From Amycolatopsis sp. FDAARGOS 1241 (GTDB lineage Bacteria > Actinomycetota > Actinomycetes > Mycobacteriales > Pseudonocardiaceae), in the NCBI RefSeq assembly GCF_016889705.1, contig NZ_CP069526.1:1426001-1490000 (forward strand): a stretch of DNA of 64,000 bases. Reading direction: 5' to 3'. A program made the translations under genes and the position numbers. This document shows positions 1 to 8,882 of this stretch, in pieces. The notes under the pieces were generated by a model. It had not been told where the DNA came from and made no database searches. It saw nothing but the letters and a program-made list of their open reading frames with translations. Within the stretch, counting starts at the first letter, position 1. Each line of letters begins with the position of its first letter.

Positions 1-220
1 TGATCAGCGGGCTGCCGACAGTCAGCGTGTCACCGGCCGCGCCGTGCAGCGTCACCACGCGGCCCGCGTACGGCACCGGCACCTCGACGCTCGCCTTGGC
101 CGTCTCGACCTCCACCACCGTCTGATCCACGGTCACGGTGTCACCCACCGCAACGTGCCACGCGACGATCTCGGCTTCCGTCAGGCCCTCGCCCAGGTCG
201 GGCAGCTTGAAGATGGCCAT
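1..220 (-). CDS. bkdC: 2-oxoacid dehydrogenase E2 component, N-terminal lipoyl domain (partial)
   Basis: Only the first 73 codons lie in the window; the rest continues beyond position 1. The start ATG at 218-220 overlaps the E1beta stop (TGATG), so the two are probably translationally coupled. The visible part is a complete-looking lipoyl domain: a [12 protein letters not shown] opening and the lipoylation motif ETAKASVEV with the modified lysine at residue 42. E2 would swing acyl groups from E1 to CoA. With separate E1alpha and E1beta genes and an Lrp regulator beside it, a branched-chain 2-oxoacid complex (BkdC) is likelier than a pyruvate complex, but the catalytic domain needed to judge is outside the window. 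Symbol is by analogy with Streptomyces bkd operons. Confidence 0.88.
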   Translation of the reverse strand, partial: MAIFKLPDLGEGLTEAEIVAWHVAVGDTVTVDQTVVEVETAKASVEVPVPYAGRVVTLHGAAGDTLTVGSPLI

Positions 221-1248
221 CAGTGCGCTCCGTCCGCGAGCGGCGCCGCGTCGTCCCACTGCAGGCGTTCGATCGCGTCCAGTACGCGGTCGACGTTCGG
301 CAGGTGGTACTGCTCCAGGTTCGGCGCGGGGTAAGGGATGTCGAAACCGCCGACGCGCAGCACCGGTGCTTCGAGGTAGTGGAAGCAGGTCTCCGACAGC
401 TGCGCCGCGACCTCGGCGCCGTAGCCGCAGAACCGGCTCGCCTCGTGCACCACGACCGCGCGGCCCGTGCGCCGCACCGACGCCGCGACCGTGTCGAGGT
501 CGAACGGGGCGAGGCTGCGCAGATCGATGACCTCGGCGCTGTAGCCCTCTTCCTCCGCGGCCGCGGCCGCTTCCAGTGTGGTGCCGAGCGCGCCGCCGTA
601 GGAGATCAGCGTGACGTCGGTGCCTGTCCGGCGAACGACGGCGCGGTCGAGAGCCGTCGCGCGGTGGTCGAGCGCGCCGGTTTCCTTCTCCCAGTACCGC
701 CGTTTCGGCTCGAGGAAGAGCACTGGGTCCGGGCTGTCGATCGACTGGCGCAGCAGCGCGTACGCGTCGGCGGGCGTCGCCGGCGTGACGACACGCAGGC
801 CAGGCGTGTGGGTGTAGTAGACCTCGGACGAGTCGCAGTGGTGCTCGACGCCGCCGATGCCGCCGCCGTAGGGGATGCGGATCACGAGGGGCACCTCGAC
901 CGCGCCGCGCGTGCGGTTGCGCAGCTTGGCGAGGTGGCTCGTGATCTGCTCGAACGCCGGGTAGGCGAACGCGTCGAACTGCATCTCGACCACGGGGCGC
1001 AGGCCGTTCATCGCCATGCCGATGGCCGTGCCCACGATGCCCGATTCGGCCAGCGGCGTGTCGAACACGCGGTCCTCGCCGAAGCGGGCGGCCAGCCCGT
1101 CGGTGACGCGGAAAACACCACCGAGCGTGCCGACGTCCTCGCCAAACACGAGCACGCGCTCGTCCTCGGCCAGCGCGTCGGCGAGGGCGCGGTTGAGCGC
1201 GCCCGCCATGGTCACAGTGTCCGAAGTGGACTCGAGGGTCGCGGTCAT
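220..1248 (-). CDS. bkdB: 2-oxoacid dehydrogenase E1 component, beta subunit
   Basis: 342 residues, the usual length for a separate E1beta. The N-terminal half carries the family signature [20 protein letters not shown] followed by [18 protein letters not shown]; the C-terminal half has the transketolase C-domain with the [11 protein letters not shown] motif. Together with E1alpha it forms the thiamine-diphosphate alpha2beta2 heterotetramer that decarboxylates a 2-oxoacid and reductively acylates the E2 lipoyl group. The start ATG at 1246-1248 overlaps the E1alpha stop by four bases (ATGA), and the stop overlaps the E2 start. Branched-chain 2-oxoacids are the most likely substrate; pyruvate cannot be excluded from sequence alone. 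Confidence 0.93.
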   Translation of the reverse strand: MTATLESTSDTVTMAGALNRALADALAEDERVLVFGEDVGTLGGVFRVTDGLAARFGEDRVFDTPLAESGIVGTAIGMAMNGLRPVVEMQFDAFAYPAFEQITSHLAKLRNRTRGAVEVPLVIRIPYGGGIGGVEHHCDSSEVYYTHTPGLRVVTPATPADAYALLRQSIDSPDPVLFLEPKRRYWEKETGALDHRATALDRAVVRRTGTDVTLISYGGALGTTLEAAAAAEEEGYSAEVIDLRSLAPFDLDTVAASVRRTGRAVVVHEASRFCGYGAEVAAQLSETCFHYLEAPVLRVGGFDIPYPAPNLEQYHLPNVDRVLDAIERLQWDDAAPLADGAH

Positions 1249-2348
1249 TCGTCGTCTCCGGAAGCGATCTCGGCGGTGAGCTCGCCGGCCTGGTGCCGCA
1301 ACGCGGCGGTCGGCTCGGCGTAGACGTGGCGGAACAGGTCCGCGGGGTCGAGCTCGGTGTCGGTGTTCATGCGTTCGCGCAGCGCGGCGGCTTCGGCCTC
1401 GGCGCGTGCGGCGATCTCCTGGCGCGCGGCGTCGTCGAGCAGGCCGCGGCCGGTGAGGTAGTGCTCGAGCCGCGCGATCGGGTCGCGGGCGAGCCAGGTT
1501 TCGACCTCCGCGCGGTCGCGGTAGCGCGTGGCGTCGTCGGCGTTGGTGTGGGACTCGACGCGGTAGGTGATCGCCTCGACGAGCGTCGGCCCGCCACCGG
1601 CGGCGGCGCGGGCGACGGCCCGCTCCACCACGGCGTGCACGGCTGCGGCGTCGTTGCCGTCGACGAGCACCGACGGCATGCCGTAGCCGACACCCTTGTG
1701 CGCCAGCGAAGGCGCCGCGGTCTGCTTCGCGAGTGGCACGCTGATCGCGTACCCGTTGTTCTGCACCAGGAACACGACGGGCGCCTGCCACACCGCGGCG
1801 AAGTTCAGCGCCTCGTGCGTGTCGCCCTCGCTGGTCGCGCCGTCGCCGAGCAGCACGAGCGCGACGGTGTCCTCGCCCTTGACCTTCGCGGCATGCCCGA
1901 AGCCGACGGCGTGCAGCGTGTTCGTGGCCAGCGGCGTGCACTGGGGTGCGACGTGGGTGGTGTGGGGGTCGTAGCCGCAGTGCCAGTCGCCGCGCAGCAA
2001 TGTGAGGACCTCGACCGGGTCGACGCCGCGCGCCACCACGGCCATCGAGTCCCGGTAGGTCGGGAAGAGCCAGTCCTGCGGGCGCAGCGCGAGGATCGAG
2101 CCGATCTCGCCGGCCTCCTGGCCGCGCGCCGACGGGTAGACGGCGAGGCGGCCCTGCTTGGTGAGCGCGGTGGCCTGGGTGTCGAAGCGACGGCCCGACA
2201 CCATCGCGCGGTAGAGGCGCAGGAGGACGTCGTCGGCCGGCATGGCGAGGTCGGCGTCCGGGACGGGCGAGCCGTCGGCGGCGATGAGGCCCAGCGGCTC
2301 GTCGCTCGGGAGGAAGAACGACGCTGCGGTGCGTTCCGTGGTGGTCAC
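1245..2348 (-). CDS. bkdA: 2-oxoacid dehydrogenase E1 component, alpha subunit
   Basis: 367 residues, typical of actinobacterial E1alpha. The thiamine-diphosphate motif starts with GDGATSEGD at about residues 168-176 and ends with QNN at about 196-198, the standard 28-30 residue span. The conserved phosphorylation-loop-like segment [11 protein letters not shown] lies downstream. First gene of the leftward operon E1alpha-E1beta-E2, joined by a four-base ATGA overlap to E1beta. It decarboxylates the 2-oxoacid to hydroxyalkyl-ThDP. In actinomycetes these complexes supply branched acyl-CoA starters for fatty acids and polyketides as well as feeding catabolism; the Lrp regulator next door points to amino-acid control. 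Confidence 0.93.
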   Translation of the reverse strand: MTTTERTAASFFLPSDEPLGLIAADGSPVPDADLAMPADDVLLRLYRAMVSGRRFDTQATALTKQGRLAVYPSARGQEAGEIGSILALRPQDWLFPTYRDSMAVVARGVDPVEVLTLLRGDWHCGYDPHTTHVAPQCTPLATNTLHAVGFGHAAKVKGEDTVALVLLGDGATSEGDTHEALNFAAVWQAPVVFLVQNNGYAISVPLAKQTAAPSLAHKGVGYGMPSVLVDGNDAAAVHAVVERAVARAAAGGGPTLVEAITYRVESHTNADDATRYRDRAEVETWLARDPIARLEHYLTGRGLLDDAARQEIAARAEAEAAALRERMNTDTELDPADLFRHVYAEPTAALRHQAGELTAEIASGDDE

Positions 2349-2506
2349 CGGCTGCTCCGATCGACGTGGGTGGGGAGACGCCGGGAAGACGTCTAACGCC
2401 GATCTTCGCTCTCAGTCGATCAGGTATCCAGACAATGAGGGGAAGTGTGGAACAATGGTTCGCGTGGCTCGCATGGGCCGGATGATTGGCTTCGAGAGGT
2501 GCGGCG
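2349..2506. promoter_or_regulatory. Divergent promoter region with GAAC-N4-GTTC palindrome
   Basis: This 158-base spacer separates the leftward 2-oxoacid dehydrogenase operon from the rightward Lrp/AsnC gene. It is less GC-rich than the flanking genes around 2420-2460 and contains the perfect palindrome GAACAATGGTTC at 2450-2461. Lrp-family regulators commonly bind short dyads between themselves and the operon they control, so this is the natural operator candidate. No experimental support. Confidence 0.45.
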
Positions 2507-2959
2507 ATGTCCGAGCCGGGTGGACGAATGGCGGCGGCGCTCGACGAGGTCGACCTCAAGCTCATCGCCGAGCTGAAGGCCGACGGGCGCGCGTCGATGC
2601 GCGCGCTGGCCGAACGTGTGCACATTTCGCGAGCGGGCTGTTACACCCGGGTGGAGCGGCTGCACCGCGAAGGCGTGATCACGGGGTACGCCGCGGTCAC
2701 CGATCCGCGCCGGCTGGGGCAGGGGCTCGCGGCGTACGTGTACCTCAAAGTCACGCAGAACACCTGGCGCACGGTGAGGGCCGACCTCAAGAACATCCCC
2801 GAGATCGAGCACGGCGGGCTCGTCTCGGGGGACAACGACCTCATCCTGTTCGTACGCACGCGGGACGCCGACAGCTTGCGCGACCTGGTCTTCGAACGGC
2901 TGCAGGCGATGCCGGACGTGCTCTCGACGCACACCGTGCTGGTGTTCGACGAGCTGTGA
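2507..2959 (+). CDS. Lrp/AsnC-family transcriptional regulator
   Basis: 150 residues. N-terminal AsnC winged helix-turn-helix (LDEVDLKLIAELKADGRAS then LAERVHISRAGCYTRVERL) and C-terminal RAM/ligand-binding domain with GLVSGDNDLILFVRTRD. I chose the ATG at 2507 because AGAGGTG lies about 7 bases upstream; an in-frame TTG at 2486 has no such site, and an ATG at 2528 is also possible. It is divergent from the E1alpha-E1beta-E2 operon, the arrangement of BkdR in streptomycetes, where the protein senses branched-chain amino acids. The same role is inferred here. Confidence 0.92.
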   Translation: MSEPGGRMAAALDEVDLKLIAELKADGRASMRALAERVHISRAGCYTRVERLHREGVITGYAAVTDPRRLGQGLAAYVYLKVTQNTWRTVRADLKNIPEIEHGGLVSGDNDLILFVRTRDADSLRDLVFERLQAMPDVLSTHTVLVFDEL

Positions 2960-3791
2960 TCAGGACACGAGCGAGTCCAGCAGCCGGAGCCGCTCGGCCG
3001 ACGGGGAGCCGGGCGCGGCACCGAAGAACAGGATGTGCTGGCCGGGCACGTCGGGCATGCGCAGATTCTCCTCGTTGAGGGTGAGCCGGCCGACGAGCGG
3101 GTGGTCGAATTCGCGGACCGAGTGGGAGCACTCGGCGACCGGGTGGGCGGCCCAGATCCAAGCGAACTCGGGGCTCTCGATGGACAGCTCGCCGACGAGC
3201 TCGGCCATCAGCGGGTCGTCGACCTGCTCGCCCACCGTCATCCGCAGGTACGCGGCGGAGTTCGTGGCCTGGTGCTCCCAGTCGACCACGAGGTCACGCA
3301 TGGCCGGGTCGAGGAACATGCGCTTCGTGAGGTTGGGGCGCGCGTCCGGGTCGACTCCGAACAGCGCGAACCCGAGCCGGTTGCCGCCCAGCAGATCGGT
3401 GCGCCGCCCGAGGATCACCGCGGCGTGGTCGACGCTGCTCTCCACGATGGCCAGCAGCGACTCCCGCACCTGCTCCGGTCCCGGCTCCGTCTCGCGCTTG
3501 GCGCGCTGGGCGGGCCACGCGAGGCGCAGCAGGTGCATGCGTTCGCTCTCGTCCAGCCGCAGCGCGTTGGCGATCGCTTCGAGCACCGAGTCGGACAGCT
3601 GGTGGCTCTCGCCCTGCTCGATGCGCGTGTAGTAGTTCACGCTCATGCCGGCGAGCTGGGCGACCTCCTCGCGCGGCAGCCCGGGAACGCGGCGCGACGT
3701 GCTGTACGTCGGCACGCCCGCCTCCGCCGGGGTCAGCGCCGCGCGGCGCGCGCAGGAATTCTCCGAGCTCGGTGTTGCGGTGGTCGCGCAT
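2960..3791 (-). pseudogene. XRE-family regulator with MmyB-like domain, frameshifted near its N-terminus
   Basis: The protein has an XRE helix-turn-helix (LPREEVAQLAGMSVNYYTRI) followed by the MmyB-like ligand-binding domain, ending FFGAAPGSPSAERLRLLDSL. The family N-terminus MRDHRNTELGEFLRA is present from the ATG at 3789-3791 in a different frame from the rest; the switch needs one indel around 3745, before RRAALTPAEAG. AGGAG sits about 9 bases before this ATG but only 1 base before the alternative in-frame ATG at 3797-3799, which would give an unrelated leader (MGTCATTATPSSEN). So the intact ancestor started at 3791. Either the gene is inactivated, or the sequence has an indel error, or the shorter leader is used. 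Such regulators often control an adjacent divergent oxidoreductase; none is seen here. Confidence 0.75.
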
Positions 3792-3913
3792 GTCCCCATG
3801 CTCCTCGGCCGGCGCGCCCGCCACCCTCCCCTGACGTGGGTAGCCGGCGGGCGCTGTGACGTGAATGTTCAACTCATCACGGTTATTTCGGCGGAGTGGT
3901 CTTGGACGTGGCC

Positions 3914-3945
3914 GTGCCCTGCCGGACGAGCGTCCGGCAGGGCAC
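3914..3945 (-). terminator. Strong intrinsic terminator hairpin
   Basis: A perfect 14-bp stem (3914-3927 with 3932-3945) closed by the four-base loop GAGC. It lies 13 bases past the stop of the esterase gene, at the end of the leftward 3959-8858 operon. There is no clear U-tract, as is usual for actinobacterial terminators. Confidence 0.8.
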
Positions 3946-3958
3946 CTTGCAAGGGCGG

Positions 3959-4930
3959 TCAGCGGTGCCGCAACCCGGACCCCAGCGTGTGCGAGGTGAA
4001 GAACGCCCAGATCACGTCCTGCGCCTTGATCGTCTGCGTCGCCGAGCCGGGGCCGCTGTCCACGAGCTCGCCGGGCCAGGTGTGGCCGGCGCCGAGGATG
4101 CGGTAGTGGGTCACCGACGCGTTGACGGCGCAGTTCTGCCACGAGAACCCGATGACGTCGGAGCCGATGTCCGTGCTGACCGGGGTCGCGTCGCAGCGGT
4201 TGTGGTTCGCCCAGTTCTGGGCCCAGTCCATGAGGTTGGGGATCGGTTCGCTGTGGCTGGTGCCGCCGGTGTACTCGATGGTCGGGTCGGCGGTGCCGTG
4301 GAAGTCGACGATGGGGGCGGGCACGCTCGACGAGCAGCCGACCGTCGTGCCGGGGTAGAAGGCGCCCGCGATGGTGGCGAAGGCCGCGATGCGCATCGGC
4401 AGCTGGCAGGCCAGGAGCGAGACGAAGCCGGCACCGTTGGACTTGCCCGTGGCGAAGATGCGCAGCGGGTCCACGCACAGCGTGGCCTGCAGGTGGTCGA
4501 GCAGGTCGCTCACGAAGCGCACGTCGTCGACGCCGGCGGCGGCGTACGGGGCGCTCTGCCAGGCGCCCTGGTCGTCCTGGCCCTTGGCGCCGACCGGGTA
4601 CACGGCGATCGTGTCGAGGCCGTCGATGCCGGAGAACTCTTCGATGTCGCTGCCGTCGCCCTTGCGGCCGTGGAACGCGAGCACCACGGGCTTCGGGTGG
4701 CCCGGCGAGTACGACGCAGGCAGGTGGATCAGGTAATCGCGGGACAGCCCGCCGGAGGTGATGGTCTGGGTGACCGTCTGCCCGAGCGGCAGCGAGTTCG
4801 ACTGCGCCAGACAGCCCGTCGAGGGCATGGGGTGGTTGCGCGCGGACGGTTGGGCGGCCGCGGTCTGCGGCACCACCACCGCGGCCGTGAGCGCAAGCGC
4901 GGCGACAGCGGCGAGCTTGGCGAATCTCAT
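3959..4930 (-). CDS. Secreted PHB-depolymerase/feruloyl-esterase-type alpha/beta hydrolase (LpqC-like)
   Basis: 323 residues with an N-terminal signal peptide (MRFAKLAAVAALALTAAVVV, Ala-X-Ala near residue 26), so probably exported. The polyhydroxybutyrate depolymerase/ferulic acid esterase family is recognised by the oxyanion segment VVLAFHGRKGDG, the nucleophile elbow GKSNGAG with catalytic Ser, Asp in HGTADPTIEY and His in GAGHTWPG. Last gene of the operon; its start abuts the ATPase stop with no gap. Esterase activity on an ester-linked acid or a polymer is likely; the actual substrate is unknown. A secreted ester hydrolase beside an importer suggests release of the transported molecule outside the cell. 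Confidence 0.85.
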   Translation of the reverse strand: MRFAKLAAVAALALTAAVVVPQTAAAQPSARNHPMPSTGCLAQSNSLPLGQTVTQTITSGGLSRDYLIHLPASYSPGHPKPVVLAFHGRKGDGSDIEEFSGIDGLDTIAVYPVGAKGQDDQGAWQSAPYAAAGVDDVRFVSDLLDHLQATLCVDPLRIFATGKSNGAGFVSLLACQLPMRIAAFATIAGAFYPGTTVGCSSSVPAPIVDFHGTADPTIEYTGGTSHSEPIPNLMDWAQNWANHNRCDATPVSTDIGSDVIGFSWQNCAVNASVTHYRILGAGHTWPGELVDSGPGSATQTIKAQDVIWAFFTSHTLGSGLRHR

Positions 4931-5713
4931 TCAGAGCACCTCGTCGAGGAAGGACCGGAGCCGGTCACTGCGGGGGTTCTCGAAGAACTCGGTGGGGTGG
5001 GCGGCTTCCACGAGCCGCCCTTGGTCGAGGAACACGACCTGCTCGGCGACCTCACGGGCGAAGCGCATCTCGTGCGTCACCACGATCATGGTCATGCCGC
5101 GGGAAGCGAGATCGCGCATCACGGCGAGCACGCCCTTCACGAGCTCGGGGTCGAGTGCGGACGTCGCTTCGTCGAACAACATCACCTCGGGGTTCATCGC
5201 CAGCGACCGCGCGATGGCCACGCGCTGCTGCTGACCGCCCGAGAGCTGCGAGGGCCGGCGGTTCTCGTACGCCGCCAGCCCGACCGCGGCGAGGTTCGCC
5301 CGCGCGGTCTCCACGGCTTCGTCACGGGACACCCCGAGCACCTGCTGCGGGGCGAGCGTCACGTTGTCCAGCACGGTGTGGTGCGGGAACAGGTGGAAGT
5401 TCTGGAACACCATGCCGACGCGGGTGCGGATGCGGTCGACGTCCGCGCTCTTGTCGGTGATGGCCTCGTCGCCGATGAAGATGCGCCCGGCGGTGGGGAT
5501 CTCCAGCAGGTTGGTGCAGCGCAGCAGCGTCGATTTGCCGGAACCCGACGGGCCGATCACGCACGTGGTCGTCCCGCCCGGCGCTTCGAGCACGATGTCG
5601 TGGAGCACCGGGGTGTGGCCGTAGCTCTTGTCGACGTGCTCGTAGCGGACCGTGGTTCCGGGGGTTTCGGTGGTGCCCGCGGCGTCGGCTGCCGCGGTGC
5701 TCGCCTGCGTCAT
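4931..5713 (-). CDS. Amino-acid ABC transporter ATP-binding protein (GlnQ/HisP type)
   Basis: 260 residues. Walker [13 protein letters not shown]-loop GMVFQNFHLFPH, signature [20 protein letters not shown], Walker B VMLFDEATSALDPE and H-loop VVTHEM are all intact. Start ATG 5711-5713 overlaps the permease stop (ATGA); the longer in-frame extension to 5791 lies inside the permease gene and is rejected. Energises the importer made with the permease at 5710 and the lipoprotein at 6479. The PAAT family takes polar amino acids or opines; the creatininase upstream hints at a cyclic or amide-containing compound. Confidence 0.94.
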   Translation of the reverse strand: MTQASTAAADAAGTTETPGTTVRYEHVDKSYGHTPVLHDIVLEAPGGTTTCVIGPSGSGKSTLLRCTNLLEIPTAGRIFIGDEAITDKSADVDRIRTRVGMVFQNFHLFPHHTVLDNVTLAPQQVLGVSRDEAVETARANLAAVGLAAYENRRPSQLSGGQQQRVAIARSLAMNPEVMLFDEATSALDPELVKGVLAVMRDLASRGMTMIVVTHEMRFAREVAEQVVFLDQGRLVEAAHPTEFFENPRSDRLRSFLDEVL

Positions 5714-6465
5714 GCGAGTGCCTCCTCGGTGCGCACGGCCTTGGGCGCGGTGCTCGCGGCGGGCCGGCCCTCGCGCATCCGCTTGTCCCATTTGTTGACC
5801 ACATAGGTGAGCGGCACGGTGATCGCGAGGTAGAACAGGCCCGCGGCGACCAGCGGCGAGAGCGACGCGTTGTTGGTCGACGTGTCCTGGGCGATCGCGA
5901 ACATCTCGCGCTGCCCCGCCGCCAGGCCCAGCAGGTAGACCAGCGCGGTGCTCTTGATGACGAGGATGAACTGGCCGGTGAGCGCCGGCAGCACCCGCCG
6001 GAAGCCGATCGGGATCACGATCAGCCGCATCGTCTTCGTGTGCGACAGGCCCAGGCTGCGCGAAGCTTCGACGATGCCCTTGTCGACGCTCTGGAAGCCC
6101 GAGCGGAAGATCTCCGCCATGTAAGCGCCTTCCATGAGCCCGATCGCCAGCGCCGCGTAGCCGTACGTCCAGTCACCGAACACCGTGAGCCCGGCGAGCG
6201 GCAGGCCCTGTCCGATGAGGTAGATGCTCAGGATGTGCGGCAGACCTCGCAGGATGTCGACGTACCAGCGACACGGCAGGCGCAGCACCCGGAACTTCGA
6301 CATCAGGCCGCTGGCGAGGAAGATGCCGACCACGAGACCGATCGCGCTGGCGAGCACCGTGAGGAACAGGGTGTTCAGCAGCCCTTCCTTGAGCAGCGTG
6401 GGAAGCGTGCTGCCGATGAGGTCGAGGTCGAAGAACGTGTCCCAGATGTGTTTCAGGCCTTCCAT
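5710..6465 (-). CDS. Amino-acid ABC transporter permease (HisM/GlnP family)
   Basis: 251 residues with about five membrane helices. The PAAT N-terminal region TLPTLLKEGLLNTLFLTV and the EAA loop EASRSLGLSHTKTMRLIVIP (contact site for the ATPase) are clear. It is the only permease gene of this importer, so it presumably forms a homodimer. The stop overlaps the ATPase start. The gap to the binding-protein gene upstream is 13 bases and includes a GGACAGGTGCC ribosome-binding region. Confidence 0.93.
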   Translation of the reverse strand: MEGLKHIWDTFFDLDLIGSTLPTLLKEGLLNTLFLTVLASAIGLVVGIFLASGLMSKFRVLRLPCRWYVDILRGLPHILSIYLIGQGLPLAGLTVFGDWTYGYAALAIGLMEGAYMAEIFRSGFQSVDKGIVEASRSLGLSHTKTMRLIVIPIGFRRVLPALTGQFILVIKSTALVYLLGLAAGQREMFAIAQDTSTNNASLSPLVAAGLFYLAITVPLTYVVNKWDKRMREGRPAASTAPKAVRTEEALA

Positions 6466-6478
6466 GGCACCTGTCCTT

Positions 6479-7333
6479 TCAGGACCCGTCGGTGGTGACG
6501 CCGGGTCGCTGCTGCATGCCGGGGTAGGCGTTCAGCATGTCCTTCGGGATCGCGACGTGCTTCGGGTTCCACTTGTCGAACAGCTTCGTGTAGGTGCCAT
6601 CGGCGATCACGGCCTTGAGCGCGTCGTCCAGCGCCTTCTTCAGCTCCGGACGGTCCTTCGCGACGGGGAACGCCGTCATGCCGCTGGTGATCGGCGGCGA
6701 AGCCTGGTAGTCCGGGTGCTTCTCCAGGAGGTCCAAAGTGGTCGCGACGCCGGTGAACAGGCCGTCGACCTGGCCGGCCGTCAACGCGTTGGAGCTGGCG
6801 GCGATGTTCGGGAACTCCTTGACCGTCACGGTCGGCACACGTTTCTTGACCAGCGGGATCAACTCGCTGCCACGCGTGATCGCGATCGTCTTGCCCGCCG
6901 AGGCGTCCACAGTAGCCAGTGGCGCGGACTTGCGCGAGATCAGCTGCGCCTGCCCGTAGTTCACCGCGGTGGTGAAGTCGGTGACCTCCTGGCGCGGCGG
7001 CGTGACGAGCGTGCCGAACGCGGCCGAATCGTACTTGTGGTTGCGGACGTTGGGCAGCATGCTCGCGAAGTCGGTGGCCGTGTACTCGGGCGTGAGGTTC
7101 ATCTTCTTCGCCATCGCCTGCGTGAGCTCGATGAGGAAACCGGCGGGCTTGCCGCCGTCGATGAACGAGGTCGGCTTGTCGTCGGAGCGGAATGCGAGCT
7201 GCAGCTTGCCGGCGGCCGCGGTGTGCAGCGGGTTGGCGGCCTGGTTGTCGCCGCCACCGCAGGCGGCCAGCGTGAGACCGACCGCGATCGCGAGGGTGGC
7301 CACTCCGAAACGACGTCGGGTCGGGGCGGTCAT
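6479..7333 (-). CDS. Substrate-binding lipoprotein of amino-acid ABC importer
   Basis: 284 residues. Lipoprotein signal peptide ending LTLAAC, so Cys would be lipidated and the protein tethered outside the membrane. Mature part is a SBP_bac_3 fold: LQLAFRSDDKPTSFIDGGKP, GFLIELTQAMAKKM, and the hinge-region repeat ending VIADGTYTKLFDKW. Start ATG overlaps the creatininase stop (ATGA). Arg79-type ligand residues for alpha-amino acids cannot be assigned with certainty, so the ligand may not be a standard amino acid. Confidence 0.92.
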   Translation of the reverse strand: MTAPTRRRFGVATLAIAVGLTLAACGGGDNQAANPLHTAAAGKLQLAFRSDDKPTSFIDGGKPAGFLIELTQAMAKKMNLTPEYTATDFASMLPNVRNHKYDSAAFGTLVTPPRQEVTDFTTAVNYGQAQLISRKSAPLATVDASAGKTIAITRGSELIPLVKKRVPTVTVKEFPNIAASSNALTAGQVDGLFTGVATTLDLLEKHPDYQASPPITSGMTAFPVAKDRPELKKALDDALKAVIADGTYTKLFDKWNPKHVAIPKDMLNAYPGMQQRPGVTTDGS

Positions 7334-8175
7334 GGGGTCTCCTGGGGAACGGTGGTGCGGACAGGGGCGGACTGGCGTTCCGGCAGGTCGATGAACTCCT
7401 GCAGGAAGCCGCTGATGCGCTCGACGGCGGTTTCCACCAGTCGAGCACCGATCGCGACGGACGCCTTAGTGCCGTCGCCGAGAGTGCCGGTCTTGCTGAG
7501 GTTGTCGTAGGTCTGCGGGAAGTGGATGCCCGGCCGCGAACGGCTGAGCTTGCCCGCCTGGTCGAGGTCGTCGAACGTGGCGCTGCCGCGCGTCAGGCGA
7601 TCGGGCAGGACGAGGTCCGGGTCGGCGAACATCGCCTGCGACGTCTCGATTTCGCAGGAGTGGCCCCGGATCCGGCTCTCGGCGAACTCCGCCGTGAGGT
7701 CCGCGACCACGGGCGTGATGCCGCTCCACGCGAGGTGCAGGTCGGGCAGGTCCGTGCGCAGCCGGGTCACGGCGATCTCCACCGTCGCGTTGTTGCCGCC
7801 GTGGCCGGTGATCACGTAGACCTTGCGCCAGCCGTGCCGGTGCAGGCTCGTGACCAGCTCGACAATCACCTGCTGCAGGGTGATCGGCGACAGCGTGAGC
7901 GTGCCGGGGAAAGCCATGTGGTGTTCGGAAACGCCCACCGGGATCACCGGCGTGACCACGACCTTCGGCGACAGCCGCTGCGCGACGAGGTCGGCGACGA
8001 CTTCGGCGCGGGTGGTGTCGGTGCGCTGCGCCAGGCCGTGGCCGTGCTGCTCGGTGGCGCCGAGCGGCACGATCGCCACGGGGGCGTACGGGCGCAGATC
8101 GTCGATCTCCGGCCAGGTCAGGTCGGCGAGGCGGTGCGAACGTGGTGCGATCGTCATCTTGTCTTTCCCGGTCAT
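7330..8175 (-). CDS. Creatininase-family amidohydrolase
   Basis: 281 residues from the ATG at 8173-8175, which overlaps the GntR stop; an internal ATG at 8155-8157 is an alternative. The creatininase fold is identified by the metal-binding stretch PLGATEQHGHGLAQRTDTT and by GHGGNNATVEIAVTRL. Members hydrolyse small cyclic or formyl amides (creatinine, FAPy, the MftE peptide, inosose lactones), so the exact reaction is open. Its place between a FadR-type regulator and an importer suggests it processes the imported solute. No mftA/mftC partners are present, so a mycofactocin role is unlikely. Confidence 0.88.
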   Translation of the reverse strand: MTGKDKMTIAPRSHRLADLTWPEIDDLRPYAPVAIVPLGATEQHGHGLAQRTDTTRAEVVADLVAQRLSPKVVVTPVIPVGVSEHHMAFPGTLTLSPITLQQVIVELVTSLHRHGWRKVYVITGHGGNNATVEIAVTRLRTDLPDLHLAWSGITPVVADLTAEFAESRIRGHSCEIETSQAMFADPDLVLPDRLTRGSATFDDLDQAGKLSRSRPGIHFPQTYDNLSKTGTLGDGTKASVAIGARLVETAVERISGFLQEFIDLPERQSAPVRTTVPQETP

Positions 8176-8858
8176 CCGGCCCGCCCCAGCTGGCGGGCCA
8201 CGTCGGTGCGGAGCTGTTCGAGGTGGCGGCGCGTGCGCTCCTCCGCTTGCGCCGCGTCGCCGGCGCGCACGGCCTCGTAGATCGCGAGGTGCTCCTCGTA
8301 GTCGCGCTTGCGGTCTTCGATGAGGGCGCGCAGGGCTTTCTGCTCGCGGCCACGGGCGGTCAGCAGCGAATCGACGATCTCGAACAGCACCTGGTTGCCC
8401 GATCCGCCCGCGAGCTCGCGGTGGAAGTTCAGGTGGGGCCCCGGATCCGCGCGGTCGCGCTTGGCCGTGTCGAGCGCGAGTTCCAGGCGCTGCAGGCTTT
8501 CTTCGGTGCGATTGGTCGCGGAGAGGGCGGCGATGCCGGGCTCGATCGTCAGCCTCGCGGCCACGAGCTGCAGGATCAGCTCGTCCTTCATCGGCGCGGA
8601 GTTGGGGTTGGGCATCAGCGTGCGGTGGATGCCGTCGCCCACGTAGATGCCGGAGCCGTGGCGCATGCGCACCGCGTCGGTGGTTTGCAGGCGCCGCAAG
8701 GCTTCCCGGATGGTCGGGGTCGTCACGGAGAACCGCTCCGCCAGCACCCGCACGGTCGGCAGGGTGTCGCCGGGCGCCAGGCGCTCCTCGGCGATCAGCT
8801 GCAGCAGCCCTTCGACGAGCTGCTCGGACAGCCCGGGCTTGGGGTGCGCTTCGGTCAT
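8172..8858 (-). CDS. GntR-family regulator, FadR/FCD subgroup
   Basis: 228 residues: N-terminal winged helix (LPTVRVLAERFSVTTPTIRE) and an all-helical FCD effector domain with the metal-ligand pattern around HLNFHRELAGGSGNQ. First gene of the operon, overlapping the creatininase start by four bases, so it probably autoregulates the whole unit and senses the transported acid or its breakdown product. The promoter and dyad lie immediately upstream at 8883-8914. Confidence 0.92.
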   Translation of the reverse strand: MTEAHPKPGLSEQLVEGLLQLIAEERLAPGDTLPTVRVLAERFSVTTPTIREALRRLQTTDAVRMRHGSGIYVGDGIHRTLMPNPNSAPMKDELILQLVAARLTIEPGIAALSATNRTEESLQRLELALDTAKRDRADPGPHLNFHRELAGGSGNQVLFEIVDSLLTARGREQKALRALIEDRKRDYEEHLAIYEAVRAGDAAQAEERTRRHLEQLRTDVARQLGRAG

Positions 8859-8882
8859 CGGTGACTCCGTTCTGCGAGTGAA

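Noticed and set aside
220..2625. Very long 801-residue minus-strand frame spanning both E1 genes
   Set aside because: Its C-terminal third is E1beta, but the upstream part is an Arg/Pro-rich antisense-like shadow of E1alpha in another frame. The real start is the ATG at 1248.
3896..5806. 636-residue plus-strand frame through the esterase and ATPase
   Set aside because: Antisense shadow; the minus-strand genes have signal peptide, Walker motifs and coupled starts.
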